Of a stretch of 64,000 nt of DNA, positions 1-9,870 are shown piece after piece. The translations under genes were made by a program, and so were the position numbers. Every line of letters begins with the position of its first letter. The first letter of the stretch is position 1. The notes under the pieces are model-generated. The model saw only the letters and a program-made list of their open reading frames with translations, was not told the origin of the DNA and did not search any database. Source of the DNA: Streptomyces sp. 135 (GTDB taxonomy: Bacteria > Actinomycetota > Actinomycetes > Streptomycetales > Streptomycetaceae); the NCBI RefSeq assembly GCF_020026305.1, contig NZ_CP075691.1:2666001-2730000 (forward strand), written 5' to 3'.

Positions 1-206
1 GCACGACCGGTCTCCTGCCGGGCGGTGCGATCGACGCCGCCCAGGTGGCGCAGGAACTCCTGCTCGCCGCCGCCCTGTTCGGCCTCGGCAGCGCGGTCGA
101 CCTGCCGTCGCTGACCCGCACGGGCGGCCGGGTCGCGGCGCTCGGCCTGGTGGCGTGGGGTGTGATCGCCGGGATCTCGTACGTGGGCGTGGTCCTGACG
201 TACTGA
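1..206 (+). CDS. YeiH/UPF0324-family membrane protein, C-terminal end
   Basis: Only the last 67 codons are in the window; reading starts in frame at base 3 and stops with TGA at 204-206. The sequence shows a hydrophobic helix, then [18 protein letters not shown] and a final hydrophobic helix ending VVLTY. This pattern is typical of the end of the YeiH (UPF0324) family of integral membrane proteins, sometimes called putative sulfate exporters. Function in this family is poorly established, so I claim membership only. The 5' part lies outside the window. Confidence 0.7.
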   Translation, partial: TTGLLPGGAIDAAQVAQELLLAAALFGLGSAVDLPSLTRTGGRVAALGLVAWGVIAGISYVGVVLTY

Positions 207-277
207 CATGGGGCGCGGCCGAAACCCCGGGGTTCTTGAGGACGTACCCCGTCCGCAAGGGCCCCTACCGTCCTCTC

Positions 278-747
278 ATGGACACCTTCCAGGGCACTCC
301 CCAGCGCACTTTCCGGGCACTTCCCAGGGCACTTTCCCGGGCACTTCCGAGGACGCCTTCGAGATCGCCGTCCCCCAGGCCGACCCCGACGACCTCCGCG
401 ACCGCCTCGGCCGCACCTGCTGGCCCAACGAGGCCCCCGGCCAGGGCTGGAGCCGCGGCACCCCGGTCGCGTACCTCAAGGAGCTGGCAGATCACTGGGC
501 GCACGGCTACGACTGGCGGGCCCGGGAGGCGCGGCTGAACGCGCACCCGCAGTTCACCACCGAGATCGACGGGCAGCACATCCACTTCCTGCACGTCCGG
601 TCCGCCGTCGCGTTGCGCCGCGACGAGGAGGAGATCAACAACGTGGTGCGCCGGCGGGACCACGACCGGGGCGGCCACTTCGCCGCCCTGGAGGCGCCGG
701 ACCTGATGCCCACGGAGATCAGGGAGTTCTTCGCCGACTACCGCTGA
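278..747 (+). pseudogene. Epoxide hydrolase remnant with internal deletion
   Basis: The first half reads as the N-terminal domain of alpha/beta-hydrolase-fold epoxide hydrolases ([47 protein letters not shown]). It then jumps directly to the extreme C-terminus of the same family ([21 protein letters not shown]). The catalytic core with the nucleophile Asp and most of the fold, more than 200 residues, is missing. The best start (ATG 278) is in a different frame from the recognisable domain, across short repeats of the type GGGCACTTCC, which suggests an added frameshift. The encoded product cannot be an active hydrolase. Confidence 0.75.
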
Positions 748-835
748 GACGGCCGCTCCCCGGGAGGGACGGCGTCACCCTGTGTGAGACTGCGTGTGCC
801 CGCATCGGCCGAGCAGACTTCGAGGAGTACGCGAC

Positions 836-2317
836 GTGGATCCCCTCTTCCCGACCTTGTCCGCCCCGCACGCGCGAGCCGCCGACGAGGCCCTGCGGTT
901 CGGCGACCGCACGCTGAGCCATGCCGAACTGGCGGCCGTCAGCGGGGCGTTGGCGAGCCGCCTGCGCGGAGCGGGCCGCGTCGCCGTCTGGGCCACGCCC
1001 TCCCTGGAGACCGCCGTCGCCGTGGTCGCCGCGCTGCGGGCGGGCGTGCCCGCGGTGCCGCTCAACCCCAAGTCCGGCGGCAGCGAGCTGGCGCACATCG
1101 TGGCGGACAGCGCGCCGTCTCTGCTGCTGGCCGAGCCGGGCGTCGTACTGCCGCAGGCACTGGCCGATGTGACGCGGCTCGACGTCGACATGGACGTACG
1201 AGACTCCGGGGCTCGCCCGGAAACCGCGTTCCCGGAGCCGGACGACCCCGAGGCCCCCGCCCTGATCGTCTACACCTCCGGCACCACGGGCCCGCCCAAG
1301 GGCGCCGTCCTGCCGCGCCGCGCGATCGCCGCCACGCTGGACGCCCTCGCGGACGCCTGGCAGTGGACCGGTGACGACGTACTCGTCCACGCCCTGCCGC
1401 TGTTCCACGTGCACGGCCTGATCCTCGGCACGCTGGGCCCGCTGCGGCACGGCGGCAGCGTGCGCCACCTCGGCCGGTTCGGCACCGAGGGCGTGGCGCG
1501 CGAGCTGGGCGCCGGGGCGACCATGCTGTTCGGGGTGCCGACGATGTACCACCGGATCGCCGAAGCCCTGCCCGATGAGCCGGAGTTGGCGAAGGCGCTG
1601 GCAGGGGCGCGGCTGCTGGTGTCCGGCTCGGCCGCGCTGCCGGTGCACGACCACGAGCGGATCGCGTCGGCCACGGGGCGCCGCGTCATCGAGCGGTACG
1701 GCATGACGGAGACCCTCATGAACACCAGCGTCCGCGCGGACGGCGAGCCGCGCGCGGGCGCGGTCGGGGTGCCGCTGCCGGGGGTCGACCTGCGCCTGGT
1801 CGACGAGGCGGGCGAGCCGCTCCCGGCGGACGGTCCGGAGGCGGTCGGGGAGATCCAGGTGCGCGGCCCGAACCTCTTCACCGAGTATCTGAACCGCCCC
1901 GACGCGACTGCCGCGGCCTTCGCGCCGGGCGGCTGGTTCCGCACGGGCGACATGGCGGTGCGCGACCCCGACGGCTACGTACGGATCGTCGGCCGCAAGG
2001 CCACCGACCTCATCAAGAGCGGCGGCTACAAGATCGGCGCCGGTGAGATCGAGAACGCCCTCCTCGCCCATGCCGGGGTGCGGGAGGCCGCGGTCACCGG
2101 CGAGCCGGACCCCGACCTTGGCGAGCGGATCGTGGCGTGGGTGGTGCCCGCCGACGCCGGCGCGCCGCCCCCGGCCGAGGAGCTGGCGGCCCACGTCGCG
2201 TCCTCGCTCGCCCCGCACAAGCGGCCGCGGGTCGTCCACTACCTCCAGGCGCTGCCCCGCAACGACATGGGCAAGATCATGAAACGCGCCCTCGGGAACG
2301 GAGGAGGCAAGGCCTGA
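836..2317 (+). CDS. matB: Malonyl-CoA/methylmalonyl-CoA synthetase
   Basis: An ANL-superfamily acyl-CoA synthetase of about 493 residues that ligates malonate or methylmalonate to CoA through an acyl-adenylate, supplying extender units for fatty acid and polyketide synthesis. Visible motifs are the P-loop-like YTSGTTGPPKGA, the adenine-binding RYGMTETLMNTS, the hinge TGDMAVRDPDGY and the C-terminal catalytic lysine region ending NDMGKIMKRAL. The sequence follows the characterised Streptomyces MatB enzymes closely throughout (for example LFHVHG, RVIERYGMTETLMN). GTG at 836 is chosen because CGAGGAG lies just upstream and the product then begins at the usual family start. It converges with the subtilase gene, 12 bp away. 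Confidence 0.92.
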   Translation: MDPLFPTLSAPHARAADEALRFGDRTLSHAELAAVSGALASRLRGAGRVAVWATPSLETAVAVVAALRAGVPAVPLNPKSGGSELAHIVADSAPSLLLAEPGVVLPQALADVTRLDVDMDVRDSGARPETAFPEPDDPEAPALIVYTSGTTGPPKGAVLPRRAIAATLDALADAWQWTGDDVLVHALPLFHVHGLILGTLGPLRHGGSVRHLGRFGTEGVARELGAGATMLFGVPTMYHRIAEALPDEPELAKALAGARLLVSGSAALPVHDHERIASATGRRVIERYGMTETLMNTSVRADGEPRAGAVGVPLPGVDLRLVDEAGEPLPADGPEAVGEIQVRGPNLFTEYLNRPDATAAAFAPGGWFRTGDMAVRDPDGYVRIVGRKATDLIKSGGYKIGAGEIENALLAHAGVREAAVTGEPDPDLGERIVAWVVPADAGAPPPAEELAAHVASSLAPHKRPRVVHYLQALPRNDMGKIMKRALGNGGGKA

Positions 2318-2329
2318 ACAGGGGTCGGG

Positions 2330-5300
2330 TCACCTCACCCCCACCGCCCGGATGATCTCCTGCGTCACGGACCCGCCCCGGTCGTCGCGGGCCGAGGCCC
2401 GCAGCGACACCGAGTCGGCAGCGGCCGGCACCTTCAACCGTCCCGTCCAGGCAGCCTTCTCGCCGTCCCTGTCCAGGGCGACGGCCCGCCAGGTCCTGCC
2501 CTCGTCGTACGACACCGACAGCTCGCCGCCGCCGATGCTCCCGGTGTCCGCGGCCCCCGCGACGTACTCGGAGAAGATGCCGACGGGCACGGTCCGCCCG
2601 CCGCGCACGTCGCCCGAGAGGGACGTGTCGACGTCGAAGCCGAGGTTGAGCAGCGGCAGGCGGGCCTTCCGGTCCGCAGGGGTCCGCTTCGACCTGAAGG
2701 TCCACTCGGCGTGGCCGTTAGTGGCGAGCCGCCACCGCGCCGGGTCGAGGGTCGTGTCGGTGACGACCTTGTAGTCGCGTTCGGCGGGGTCCGCGTCCCA
2801 CACGTACACGGCGGAGCTCTTGCGCCGGTCGGCGCTGACACCGTCCACGAAGACCTCGCTGACCTGCGTCATCGACTCCTCGTTCCACACGTCGCCGAAG
2901 CCGGTGTGGTCGGGGCCGGAGTCGCCCCAGCCGGGCACGTCGAACTCCAGGCTGTCGCCCCGGCGGGTCTGGCCCCAGCCGAGGCCGGTGCCGAGCCAGG
3001 GGTGCAGGACGGGCTTGAACCAGTCCAGGCCGGTCCGCGTGCCTCCCTTGTAGGTGACGAGGCCGCTGCGCTCCTCCAGGGCGCCGGGGCCCGTGGAGAC
3101 GGACTCGTGCCACAGCTGTCCCCGGCCGGTGGACACGTACTCCGTCCGCTCGGCCGGCAGGGCGACCTTCTCCTGGAAGCCGATGCCGACCGGGAAGGTG
3201 TCGGTGATCGAGTACCGGAACTCGCCGCCCCGGGCGGGCTTCACCGCGTGGTACTTCGTTTCCAGGACGGCGAGTTCACGCTTGCCGGGCCGGAAGGTCA
3301 GGTTCTTCGGCACGGCCTTCTCATGGCCCTCGGAGAGGTCGTAGACGTACGGCGTATCGACGGTCCCGACGCTCTCGACCCTCCCACCCCCGTTGGTTGC
3401 CTTGGCCGCCGCGATGAGCCGGGCGCCGTCGGCGGCGTCGACCGTGGTGATCTGGAGGGGCCGGTCGGCGTTGTCGTCCGTGCCGAACCAGGCGTTCAGA
3501 CGGCCGGGCCGGTCGTCCGTCACGAACAGCGCCGCGGCGCCCGCGTCCTGCGCCGCCCGCCCGAGCCGCTCCGGGGTCACCGCGTCAGTGCGGCGTACGA
3601 CGACGGCCTTGCCCCGCACGTCCTTGCCCGCGTACGCCTGCGGGGTCCCGTCGCCCGCGTCCACCAGCGCCCACTTGTGGCGCCCCTCGGCGATGGTCCC
3701 ACCGGGCTGGGCGACGGCCTCGCGCAGGCCCTTGACGGCCACGAGAGGCTTGCCGAGGCGCCACACCGTGCGGTACTCGAAGGTGCCGTCGGTGACCTCG
3801 GCGGTGGGGGCGGCGAAGACGCCGTCGTACTTCACGGGCACCTGGACGGCGCCCTGGAGTTCGGCGCCGCCGGCCTTCCTGTCGTACTCCATCAGCAGCT
3901 GCCGGGTCTCGGTGCGCCGGCCGACCTCGGCGCTGATCTCGCGCAGCTTCCGCCCGTCGAGGGTGACCGCGCGGTCCCGGTCGAGGGTGATCTGCGGGTC
4001 GGCGAGGAAGCCGAGGCCGAGCGAGTCCGCGCCCCGGGCGCCGCGCACGTCGAGGAAGGACGACACGGCGTACGTTCCCGGCGCCAGGCGCAGCTTCAGG
4101 GTGCCGGAGTCACCCACGGCGGCCGGGAACGGGTCGACGCCCTCGGCGAGCCGCTGCACCACGAGGTCGGCCGGGGCGGGGGCGCCGTCACGGTCCTTGA
4201 CGCGCACGGTGAGCGTGTACCGCTCCTCCTCCTTGACCAGGCCGAACGCGGTCCGCGCGACCTGTTCGCCGCCGGCGCTCGCGACGACGTGGCCGCTGGT
4301 GTTCCCGACGGGTGCCTTCGCCCCGTCGCCGGTGACGGTGGTCGAGGCGGTGCCGTGGGCCGGGACGGTGAGGGTGGTGTCGGCGAGTTCGGCGGCCCCG
4401 TCGGCGGCGCCCCGCACGGCCAGGCTCAACGTGACGGACTGGCCGGACGAGTTGGCGTAGACGATCTCCCTCACCACCGGCCGGTTGTCCTCGTACGGCC
4501 AGCCGTAGAAGCCGAGGTCGACGCTGCCGGTCGCGGTGATCCGGGCGTCGACGGCGTCGGGCACGCTGACCCGTCCGGCCCCCAATGTGTACGCGGAGGC
4601 GTCGAGTCGCTCGGAGCTGGACATCAGGGCGTCCTTGAGCCGGGCGCCGCTCCAGTCGGGGTGCCGCTCGGCGAGCAGCGCGGCCACGCCCGCGACGTGC
4701 GGGGTCGCCATCGACGTACCGCTCATCTCCGTGTAGGGGCCCTCGCCCGCGGTGAGCCGGGAGCGGGCCGCGAGGACGTCGACGCCCGGCGCCGACAGGT
4801 CGGGCTTCAGCGCGTGGTCGCCCGCGCGCGGCCCCCGGCTCGTGAAGTACGCGGCCCGGTCGGCGGAGTCGACGGCGCCGATGGTCAGGGCGGAGTCGGC
4901 GGCGCCGGGCGAGCCGATGGAGGAGGGCGTTCCGGTGTTCCCGGCCGCGACGACGAAGAGGGCGCCGGTCTCCTCGGAGAGGGCGTTCACGGCGGCGGCC
5001 ATCGGGTCGGTGCCGTCGCTGGGCTCCTGCGAACCGAGGCTCATGGACACCACCTTGGCGCCGACGTCCTCGGCGGCCCACTCCATGCCCGCGATGATCT
5101 CCGACTCACTGCCGAAGCCCTCGTCGCTGAGCACCTTGCCGACGGCCAGGGAGGCGCCGGGCGCGACCCCCTTCTCCTTGCCTCCCTCGGAGGCGGCGCC
5201 GCTGCCGCCGACGGCGGACGCCACGTGGGTGCCGTGGCCGTTGCGGTCGGCGACCTCCTCGCCGGGGACGAAGCTCCTGCTCTCGGTGATACGGCCGTCG

Positions 5301-6004
5301 AGATCCGGGTGCCCCGCGTCGACGCCGGTGTCGAGGACGGCGACCTTCACGCCCTTCCCCGTGAGCCCGGCCTCCCACGCCTTGGGCGCGCCTATCTGTT
5401 CGTTGCTCCGCGCCATGTCCGCCTCGACACGGCCGTCGAGCCAGACCTTCTCGATGCCGGACGCCTCGTCGCGCACGGAACGCCACAGGGCGGCGGGCCG
5501 CTCGGCGGTCACGGCGACCCCGGCGACGCTCGGCAGGGACCGCACCTTCCGGGCCCCGCGCGGCACTTGGCGGGCGGCGCCCCGGGTGTTCTTCTCATAC
5601 GTGACGATGAGCGGAAGCCGTGCTCCGGCGCGGTCGGCGTATCCCTGCCGGATCAGCTCACTCACGTCGAACAGCCGCTCGTCCAGCACCCCCGAGCGCA
5701 GATACGGCCGCGCCTCATCCGGTACGACGATCACGCGACCGCCCGCCACCTGCGTCCGCACGGCGCCGCTCGCCCCCGCGGGGCGGTCGACGGTGACGGT
5801 CCGTCTGCCGCCGGGGAGCGGGGTGACGGTGACCTTGTCGCCGGTGATGAGGGTGACGGTGCGGGCGGCGGCGTCGCGGGGGCCGGGGGTCGCTGCCTCG
5901 GGGGCGTCGTCGGCGGTGGCGCTCGGCCCGGCGGGAAGCAGGGCGAACACGAGACCGACGACAACCGCGACCCCGGCTCTGCGCCGCGCGGGGGCTCTGG
6001 TCAT
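2330..6004 (-). CDS. Large secreted subtilisin-like (S8) serine protease
   Basis: A 1224-residue exported peptidase. An Arg-rich n-region and hydrophobic core (AVVVGLVFALLPAG) form a signal peptide. A propeptide of about 190 residues follows, then the S8 catalytic domain: Asp225 in VAVLDTGVD, His257 in DRNGHGTH, oxyanion Asn356 in VAAGN and Ser431 in SGTSMATPHVAG. About 700 residues follow, which include a PA-like segment (AAALFVTDD) and beta-rich domains, as in other large Streptomyces subtilases. Start ATG 6004 has AGAGAGG upstream. It probably degrades extracellular protein. The substrate is unknown. Confidence 0.9.
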   Translation of the reverse strand: MTRAPARRRAGVAVVVGLVFALLPAGPSATADDAPEAATPGPRDAAARTVTLITGDKVTVTPLPGGRRTVTVDRPAGASGAVRTQVAGGRVIVVPDEARPYLRSGVLDERLFDVSELIRQGYADRAGARLPLIVTYEKNTRGAARQVPRGARKVRSLPSVAGVAVTAERPAALWRSVRDEASGIEKVWLDGRVEADMARSNEQIGAPKAWEAGLTGKGVKVAVLDTGVDAGHPDLDGRITESRSFVPGEEVADRNGHGTHVASAVGGSGAASEGGKEKGVAPGASLAVGKVLSDEGFGSESEIIAGMEWAAEDVGAKVVSMSLGSQEPSDGTDPMAAAVNALSEETGALFVVAAGNTGTPSSIGSPGAADSALTIGAVDSADRAAYFTSRGPRAGDHALKPDLSAPGVDVLAARSRLTAGEGPYTEMSGTSMATPHVAGVAALLAERHPDWSGARLKDALMSSSERLDASAYTLGAGRVSVPDAVDARITATGSVDLGFYGWPYEDNRPVVREIVYANSSGQSVTLSLAVRGAADGAAELADTTLTVPAHGTASTTVTGDGAKAPVGNTSGHVVASAGGEQVARTAFGLVKEEERYTLTVRVKDRDGAPAPADLVVQRLAEGVDPFPAAVGDSGTLKLRLAPGTYAVSSFLDVRGARGADSLGLGFLADPQITLDRDRAVTLDGRKLREISAEVGRRTETRQLLMEYDRKAGGAELQGAVQVPVKYDGVFAAPTAEVTDGTFEYRTVWRLGKPLVAVKGLREAVAQPGGTIAEGRHKWALVDAGDGTPQAYAGKDVRGKAVVVRRTDAVTPERLGRAAQDAGAAALFVTDDRPGRLNAWFGTDDNADRPLQITTVDAADGARLIAAAKATNGGGRVESVGTVDTPYVYDLSEGHEKAVPKNLTFRPGKRELAVLETKYHAVKPARGGEFRYSITDTFPVGIGFQEKVALPAERTEYVSTGRGQLWHESVSTGPGALEERSGLVTYKGGTRTGLDWFKPVLHPWLGTGLGWGQTRRGDSLEFDVPGWGDSGPDHTGFGDVWNEESMTQVSEVFVDGVSADRRKSSAVYVWDADPAERDYKVVTDTTLDPARWRLATNGHAEWTFRSKRTPADRKARLPLLNLGFDVDTSLSGDVRGGRTVPVGIFSEYVAGAADTGSIGGGELSVSYDEGRTWRAVALDRDGEKAAWTGRLKVPAAADSVSLRASARDDRGGSVTQEIIRAVGVR

Positions 6005-6119
6005 GGGCTGCCTCTCTTCGTCGGACCCGGGCGGGGGTGGTGCCCGAGTGCTGCGAAGAGTGTCAGGGGCCTTGCGGGGAACGGGAGTTGATAAGCGGTG
6101 GCGGAAAGCCGCCAGGTGA

Positions 6120-7439
6120 CTACCCGCCAGGTACGGGGGGCCGCCGCGTCGTCGCGGCGGGTGTGCCGGGGGCGTGGGTGGAGCTCTTGCGGGCGGCGAC
6201 GATGGCCGCGGGCGCGGCCGCGAGGGCGAGGACGCCGCACAGCATGGCGAGGACCGGGTAGCCGGCGAAGGCCACGACGATGCCGGAGGTCAGGCCGCCG
6301 ATGGCGCCCGCGACAGCGATGGCGACGTCGACGAGCCCCTGGACCTTGGCGCGGGTGGCCAGGGGCGTGCTGTCGGTGACGATCGCGGTGCCGGTGACCA
6401 GGCCGAAGCTCCAGCCGACACCGAGCAGGACGAGGCCGAGGGTGATCAGGGTGAAGGAGTGGCCGGGCGCGAGGGCGGCGACTCCTCCCGCGGTGAGCAG
6501 CGTGCCGGCGGTGACCACGCTCATCGTGGTGGTGCCGAAGCGGTCGACAAGGCGGCCTGCCAGCGGTGACGGCAGGTACATGGAACCCGTGTGCAGGGCG
6601 ATGACCAGCCCGGAGGCGGCGGTGCCGAAGCCGTGGGCGTGCATGTGGATGGGGGTCATGGTCATCACGGCGACCATGACGAGCTGACTGAGGACCAGGA
6701 CCACGACGCCGACGAGCAGGCCGGGGCCGGGGCGGGCGGGGGAATCCGCGGGCGCGCCCTCGGCGGAGTCGGCGGGCAGGGTGCGGGCGAGCAGCAGCGG
6801 GTCGGGGCGCAGCCATATGAGGAGGGTGAGGGCGGCCAGCGTGAACGCGACTGTGGAGAACAGGAACAGGCCGGTCAGCTCGGGCGGGTGGAGCGCGGTC
6901 GCGAGGTGTCCGGCGGGGGTGGCGAGCAGAGGTCCGGCGACGCCGCCGGCGGTGGTGGCGACGATGACGGTGGAGGTGGCGCGGGCGCGCTGGTGGGGTG
7001 CGGCGAGGTCGGCTCCCGCGTACCGGGCCTGGAGGTTGGACGTGGTGCCGGCGCCGTAGAGGAACAGGGAGACGAACAGCAGAGCGGGGCTGCCGAGCGC
7101 GGCCGCCACGACGACACCGGCACCGCCGAGGGCGCCGGTGAGATATCCGGCGGCCAGTCCGGGACGGCGGCCGTGACGCTGGGAGACGCGTCCGATGACG
7201 ACGGCGGCGACGGCGGAGCCCGCGGTGAGCAGGGCGATGGGCAGTCCGGACAGCGAGGTGTTGTGGAGCATCTGCCCGGCCAGCAGTCCGGCGACGGTGA
7301 CACCGGCGGCGAGGCCGACACCGCTGAGGACCTGGGAGGCGAGCAGCACGGTCAGGGTGCGCTTCTGCACCGCGGACATGGCGGGGTCGGGAGCGGTGGT
7401 GGGCGGGGTGCGGGTGGGAGTGAGGGGCAGGCGGCCCAT
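6120..7439 (-). CDS. MFS transporter
   Basis: About 439 residues with some 12 hydrophobic segments and the loop 2-3 signature region GRVSQRHGRRPG, characteristic of the major facilitator superfamily; drug-efflux or sugar-efflux type carriers are the nearest look. The first ATG (7439) adds a Pro/Thr-rich tail. A second in-frame ATG at 7379 (MSAVQKRT) directly precedes the first helix and may be the true start; neither has a clear ribosome-binding site. The substrate cannot be read from the sequence. Confidence 0.8.
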   Translation of the reverse strand: MGRLPLTPTRTPPTTAPDPAMSAVQKRTLTVLLASQVLSGVGLAAGVTVAGLLAGQMLHNTSLSGLPIALLTAGSAVAAVVIGRVSQRHGRRPGLAAGYLTGALGGAGVVVAAALGSPALLFVSLFLYGAGTTSNLQARYAGADLAAPHQRARATSTVIVATTAGGVAGPLLATPAGHLATALHPPELTGLFLFSTVAFTLAALTLLIWLRPDPLLLARTLPADSAEGAPADSPARPGPGLLVGVVVLVLSQLVMVAVMTMTPIHMHAHGFGTAASGLVIALHTGSMYLPSPLAGRLVDRFGTTTMSVVTAGTLLTAGGVAALAPGHSFTLITLGLVLLGVGWSFGLVTGTAIVTDSTPLATRAKVQGLVDVAIAVAGAIGGLTSGIVVAFAGYPVLAMLCGVLALAAAPAAIVAARKSSTHAPGTPAATTRRPPVPGG

Positions 7440-7849
7440 GGGGTCCGTACTTTCGGGTTGCCGGGAGATCGGTGTGGCGGTTTACCGGACGGGGCGGGCC
7501 GGTTGTCGTCAGGCGGCGGCCGGGTGTGGGCGAGTCGGAGGAGCTCGGGCGAACTGGTCGATGGGGCGACCGAGTTGCCGCTCGTCGTCGTGGTCGAGGG
7601 TCATCGCGCCGTCCGGGATGGGCGTGATGTGCCGGTCCAGGACGAATCGGCCCTGACAGGCCTGGGTGCCGAGCGCGGTGAGGACCGGGCGCAGGGCTCC
7701 CGGCGAACGCGTGCTGCGGCAGCAGGTCGAGGAAGGCCTTCCGCAGCCCGGAGCAGGCGGCCTTGTAGAGGCGGGACTCCTCGGGAAGCAGGGGTTCTTG
7801 GCGGTGAAGGGTGGGGGGCGTCGCCGGGCGGGGGTCCGCCCGGCCCGCG
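7440..7849. other. Intergenic stretch with a possible gene remnant
   Basis: No intact gene is seen. On the minus strand a short protein-like stretch (LPEESRLYKAACSGLRKAF) passes by a frame change into another (LDRHITPIPDGAMTLDHDDE), ending near 7509. This could be a decayed gene, but I cannot assign it to a family. Confidence 0.3.
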
Positions 7850-8935
7850 TCAGTGCGGGCTGTCCGGCATGCCGTAGGCGTCGGCGATCAGTTCGGTGGA
7901 GCGCAGCCGGGCCTGGACGGAGTGGCCGACGCTGCCGATCATGAGTTCGTCGGCGCCGGAGTCCCGCTGGACCTGGTTCAGGTGGGCGGTGACCTGCTCG
8001 GGGGTGCCGTGCGGGATGTGGGTCAGCCAGCTGTCGACGGCCTGGCGTTCCTGGGCGTCGTAGGTGTAGGCGTCCACTTGCTCGGGAGACGGCAGCAGGT
8101 AGGACTTGCGCTGGAACATGCGGAGCATGGCGTGCGCGAGGGTGCCGGCCTGGCGGCGGGCCTCGCGCTCGTCGTCGGATGCCGCGACGGTGAAGCTGAC
8201 CAGCGCGTACGGCTCGGCCAGGGCCTGAGACGGAGTGAATTGCTCGCGGTACAGGCGCAGGGCGGCCACGACGTCGCGCGGATTGAAGTGCGCGGCGAAG
8301 GCGAACGGCAGGCCGAGCCGGGCGGCGAGCCGCGCCGAGTAGCCGGACGAGCCGAGCAGCCATACCGGCAGGCGGCCGGTGGGCGGGGTGACGCCGTTGA
8401 GCCGGTCCTGGGCCGGTCCTGGCACGGCGTATACGCGGTCGGCGTAGGGGTGCTCGGCCGGGAAGTCGTCGCCGAGGAAGTGCAGCAGCTCGCTTACCTG
8501 CTGGGGGAAGTCCTCGTCGCTGCCCGCGCCGCGGCGCAGGGCGGCGGCCGTGGCGTGATCGGTGCCCGGGGCGCGGCCCAGGCCCAGGTCGATGCGGCCG
8601 GGGGCGAGGGCGCCCAGCATGCCGAACTGTTCGGCGACGACCAGTGGCGGATGGTTGGGCAGCATGATCCCGCCCGCGCCGAGCCGCAGTCTGCTGGTCT
8701 CCGCGGTGAGCCGGGCCAGCAGGACGGGCGGGCTGGAGGTGGAGACGCCGGGCATGGCGTGGTGCTCGTTCATCCAGTAGCGGGTGAAGCCGCGCCGGTC
8801 GGCGAGCCGGGCGAGTTCGATGCTGCCGGCCAGCGCCTGCGCGGCGGTCTGGCCGGTGCCGGTCATGGCGGAGTCCAGTACGGACAGGGCGGCGGGGGCG
8901 GAGCCGTGGCGGGTGCCGCGGATCGGGTCGGTCAT
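7850..8935 (-). CDS. LLM-class flavin-dependent oxidoreductase
   Basis: 361 residues of the luciferase-like monooxygenase TIM-barrel superfamily, single-component MsnO8-like branch. Visible signatures are the active-site WMNEHHAMPGV, RLRLGAGGIMLPNHPP, AEQFGMLGALAPGRIDLGLGRAPG and a WLLGSSGYSA segment. Such enzymes use reduced flavin and O2 on varied substrates. Start ATG 8935 has AAGGA upstream. It lies downstream of the metallo-hydrolase on the same strand (about 130 bp gap), so the two may share regulation by the CGNR protein. Confidence 0.88.
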   Translation of the reverse strand: MTDPIRGTRHGSAPAALSVLDSAMTGTGQTAAQALAGSIELARLADRRGFTRYWMNEHHAMPGVSTSSPPVLLARLTAETSRLRLGAGGIMLPNHPPLVVAEQFGMLGALAPGRIDLGLGRAPGTDHATAAALRRGAGSDEDFPQQVSELLHFLGDDFPAEHPYADRVYAVPGPAQDRLNGVTPPTGRLPVWLLGSSGYSARLAARLGLPFAFAAHFNPRDVVAALRLYREQFTPSQALAEPYALVSFTVAASDDEREARRQAGTLAHAMLRMFQRKSYLLPSPEQVDAYTYDAQERQAVDSWLTHIPHGTPEQVTAHLNQVQRDSGADELMIGSVGHSVQARLRSTELIADAYGMPDSPH

Positions 8936-9064
8936 GGTGGTGCGGTCCTTCGGTGGTGCGGAGGCAAGGGTGGGGCGGGGGCCGGGCGCCGGCCGACAGT
9001 CGCGGCGGGTCTCTGTCGGCCGGCACCCGGCTATGTCCGGTGTGCGGGCCCGGTGTGCGTGGGG

Positions 9065-9859
9065 TCAGCCACGGACGCCGAAGTCGACGCGGTCGGTGAG
9101 ACCGGCGGCGACGAAGGCGGCGACGAGCTCGTCGCGGCCCTCGGTGAAGTGGGCCCAGCTGTCGTAGTGGACGGGGACCACGCGGCCGGCACCGAGGATC
9201 TTCGCGGCCTGGGCGGCCTGGGCGCTGTCCAGGACGATCACCTTGCCGTCGAAGACATCGGGGAAGCGGGGCGCTCCGGCGAAGAGGAGGGCCGTGTCCA
9301 CCGGGGCGAAGCGCTCGGCGATCTCCCTGACCGCGTCGAGCGAGGCGTTGTCGCCGCTGACGTAGACGGTGGGCAGGCCCTCGCCGGTCAGGACGAACCC
9401 GACGACCTCGCCGCAGATCGGCTCGACCTCCTCGCGCGGGCCGGGGCCGTGGATGGCGGGCACGCCGGTCACCGTGACCGTGCCCGGCCCGCCGTCCCGG
9501 CGCTCCAGCTCGACCGACTGCCAGTCGGCGAGGCCGGTGGCCGCCTCCCCGAGACGCTCCCCGCCGCCGGGCGTGGTGAGCGTCAGGGGGACATCGGCGA
9601 GCAGGGCCCGGCCCGAGGTGTCGAGGTTGTCGGCGTGCTCGTCGTGCGAGAGCAGGACCACGTCGACACGGCCGAGATCGGCCGGGCTGCCGTCGGGCGC
9701 CGCCGTCTTGGTCAGCACGACGGCCGGTGCCTGGTGGTCGCCGGGGCCGTCGAAGGTCGGGTCGGTGAGAAAGCGCAGGCCGCCGTACTCGAACAGAGCC
9801 GTCGGGCCACCGAAGACCCGGACGGGGAACGGGCTGGTCTGCGGGGTCGGAGAAGACAC
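9065..9859 (-). CDS. Metallo-beta-lactamase-fold hydrolase
   Basis: 264 residues of the UlaG/YtnP-like MBL-fold group. Seen are the opening GGPTALFEYGGLRFLTDPTF, the metal motif SHDEHADNLD (a variant of HxHxDH with Asp-Glu-His), the later GDNAS and a C-terminal VPVHYDSW. Start is GTG at 9859 preceded by GAGGAAA. The gene is divergent from a CGNR-type regulator across an intergenic region with three CTCACGG repeats, suggesting local control. The substrate is unknown. Confidence 0.85.
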   Translation of the reverse strand: MSSPTPQTSPFPVRVFGGPTALFEYGGLRFLTDPTFDGPGDHQAPAVVLTKTAAPDGSPADLGRVDVVLLSHDEHADNLDTSGRALLADVPLTLTTPGGGERLGEAATGLADWQSVELERRDGGPGTVTVTGVPAIHGPGPREEVEPICGEVVGFVLTGEGLPTVYVSGDNASLDAVREIAERFAPVDTALLFAGAPRFPDVFDGKVIVLDSAQAAQAAKILGAGRVVPVHYDSWAHFTEGRDELVAAFVAAGLTDRVDFGVRG

Positions 9860-9870
9860 GAAAGGATTTC

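Noticed and set aside
2711..6091. Very long plus-strand open frame opposite the subtilase
   Set aside because: It is Gly/Val/Asp/Arg-rich with no motifs and mirrors the codon bias of the true minus-strand gene, which has a full catalytic triad and signal peptide.
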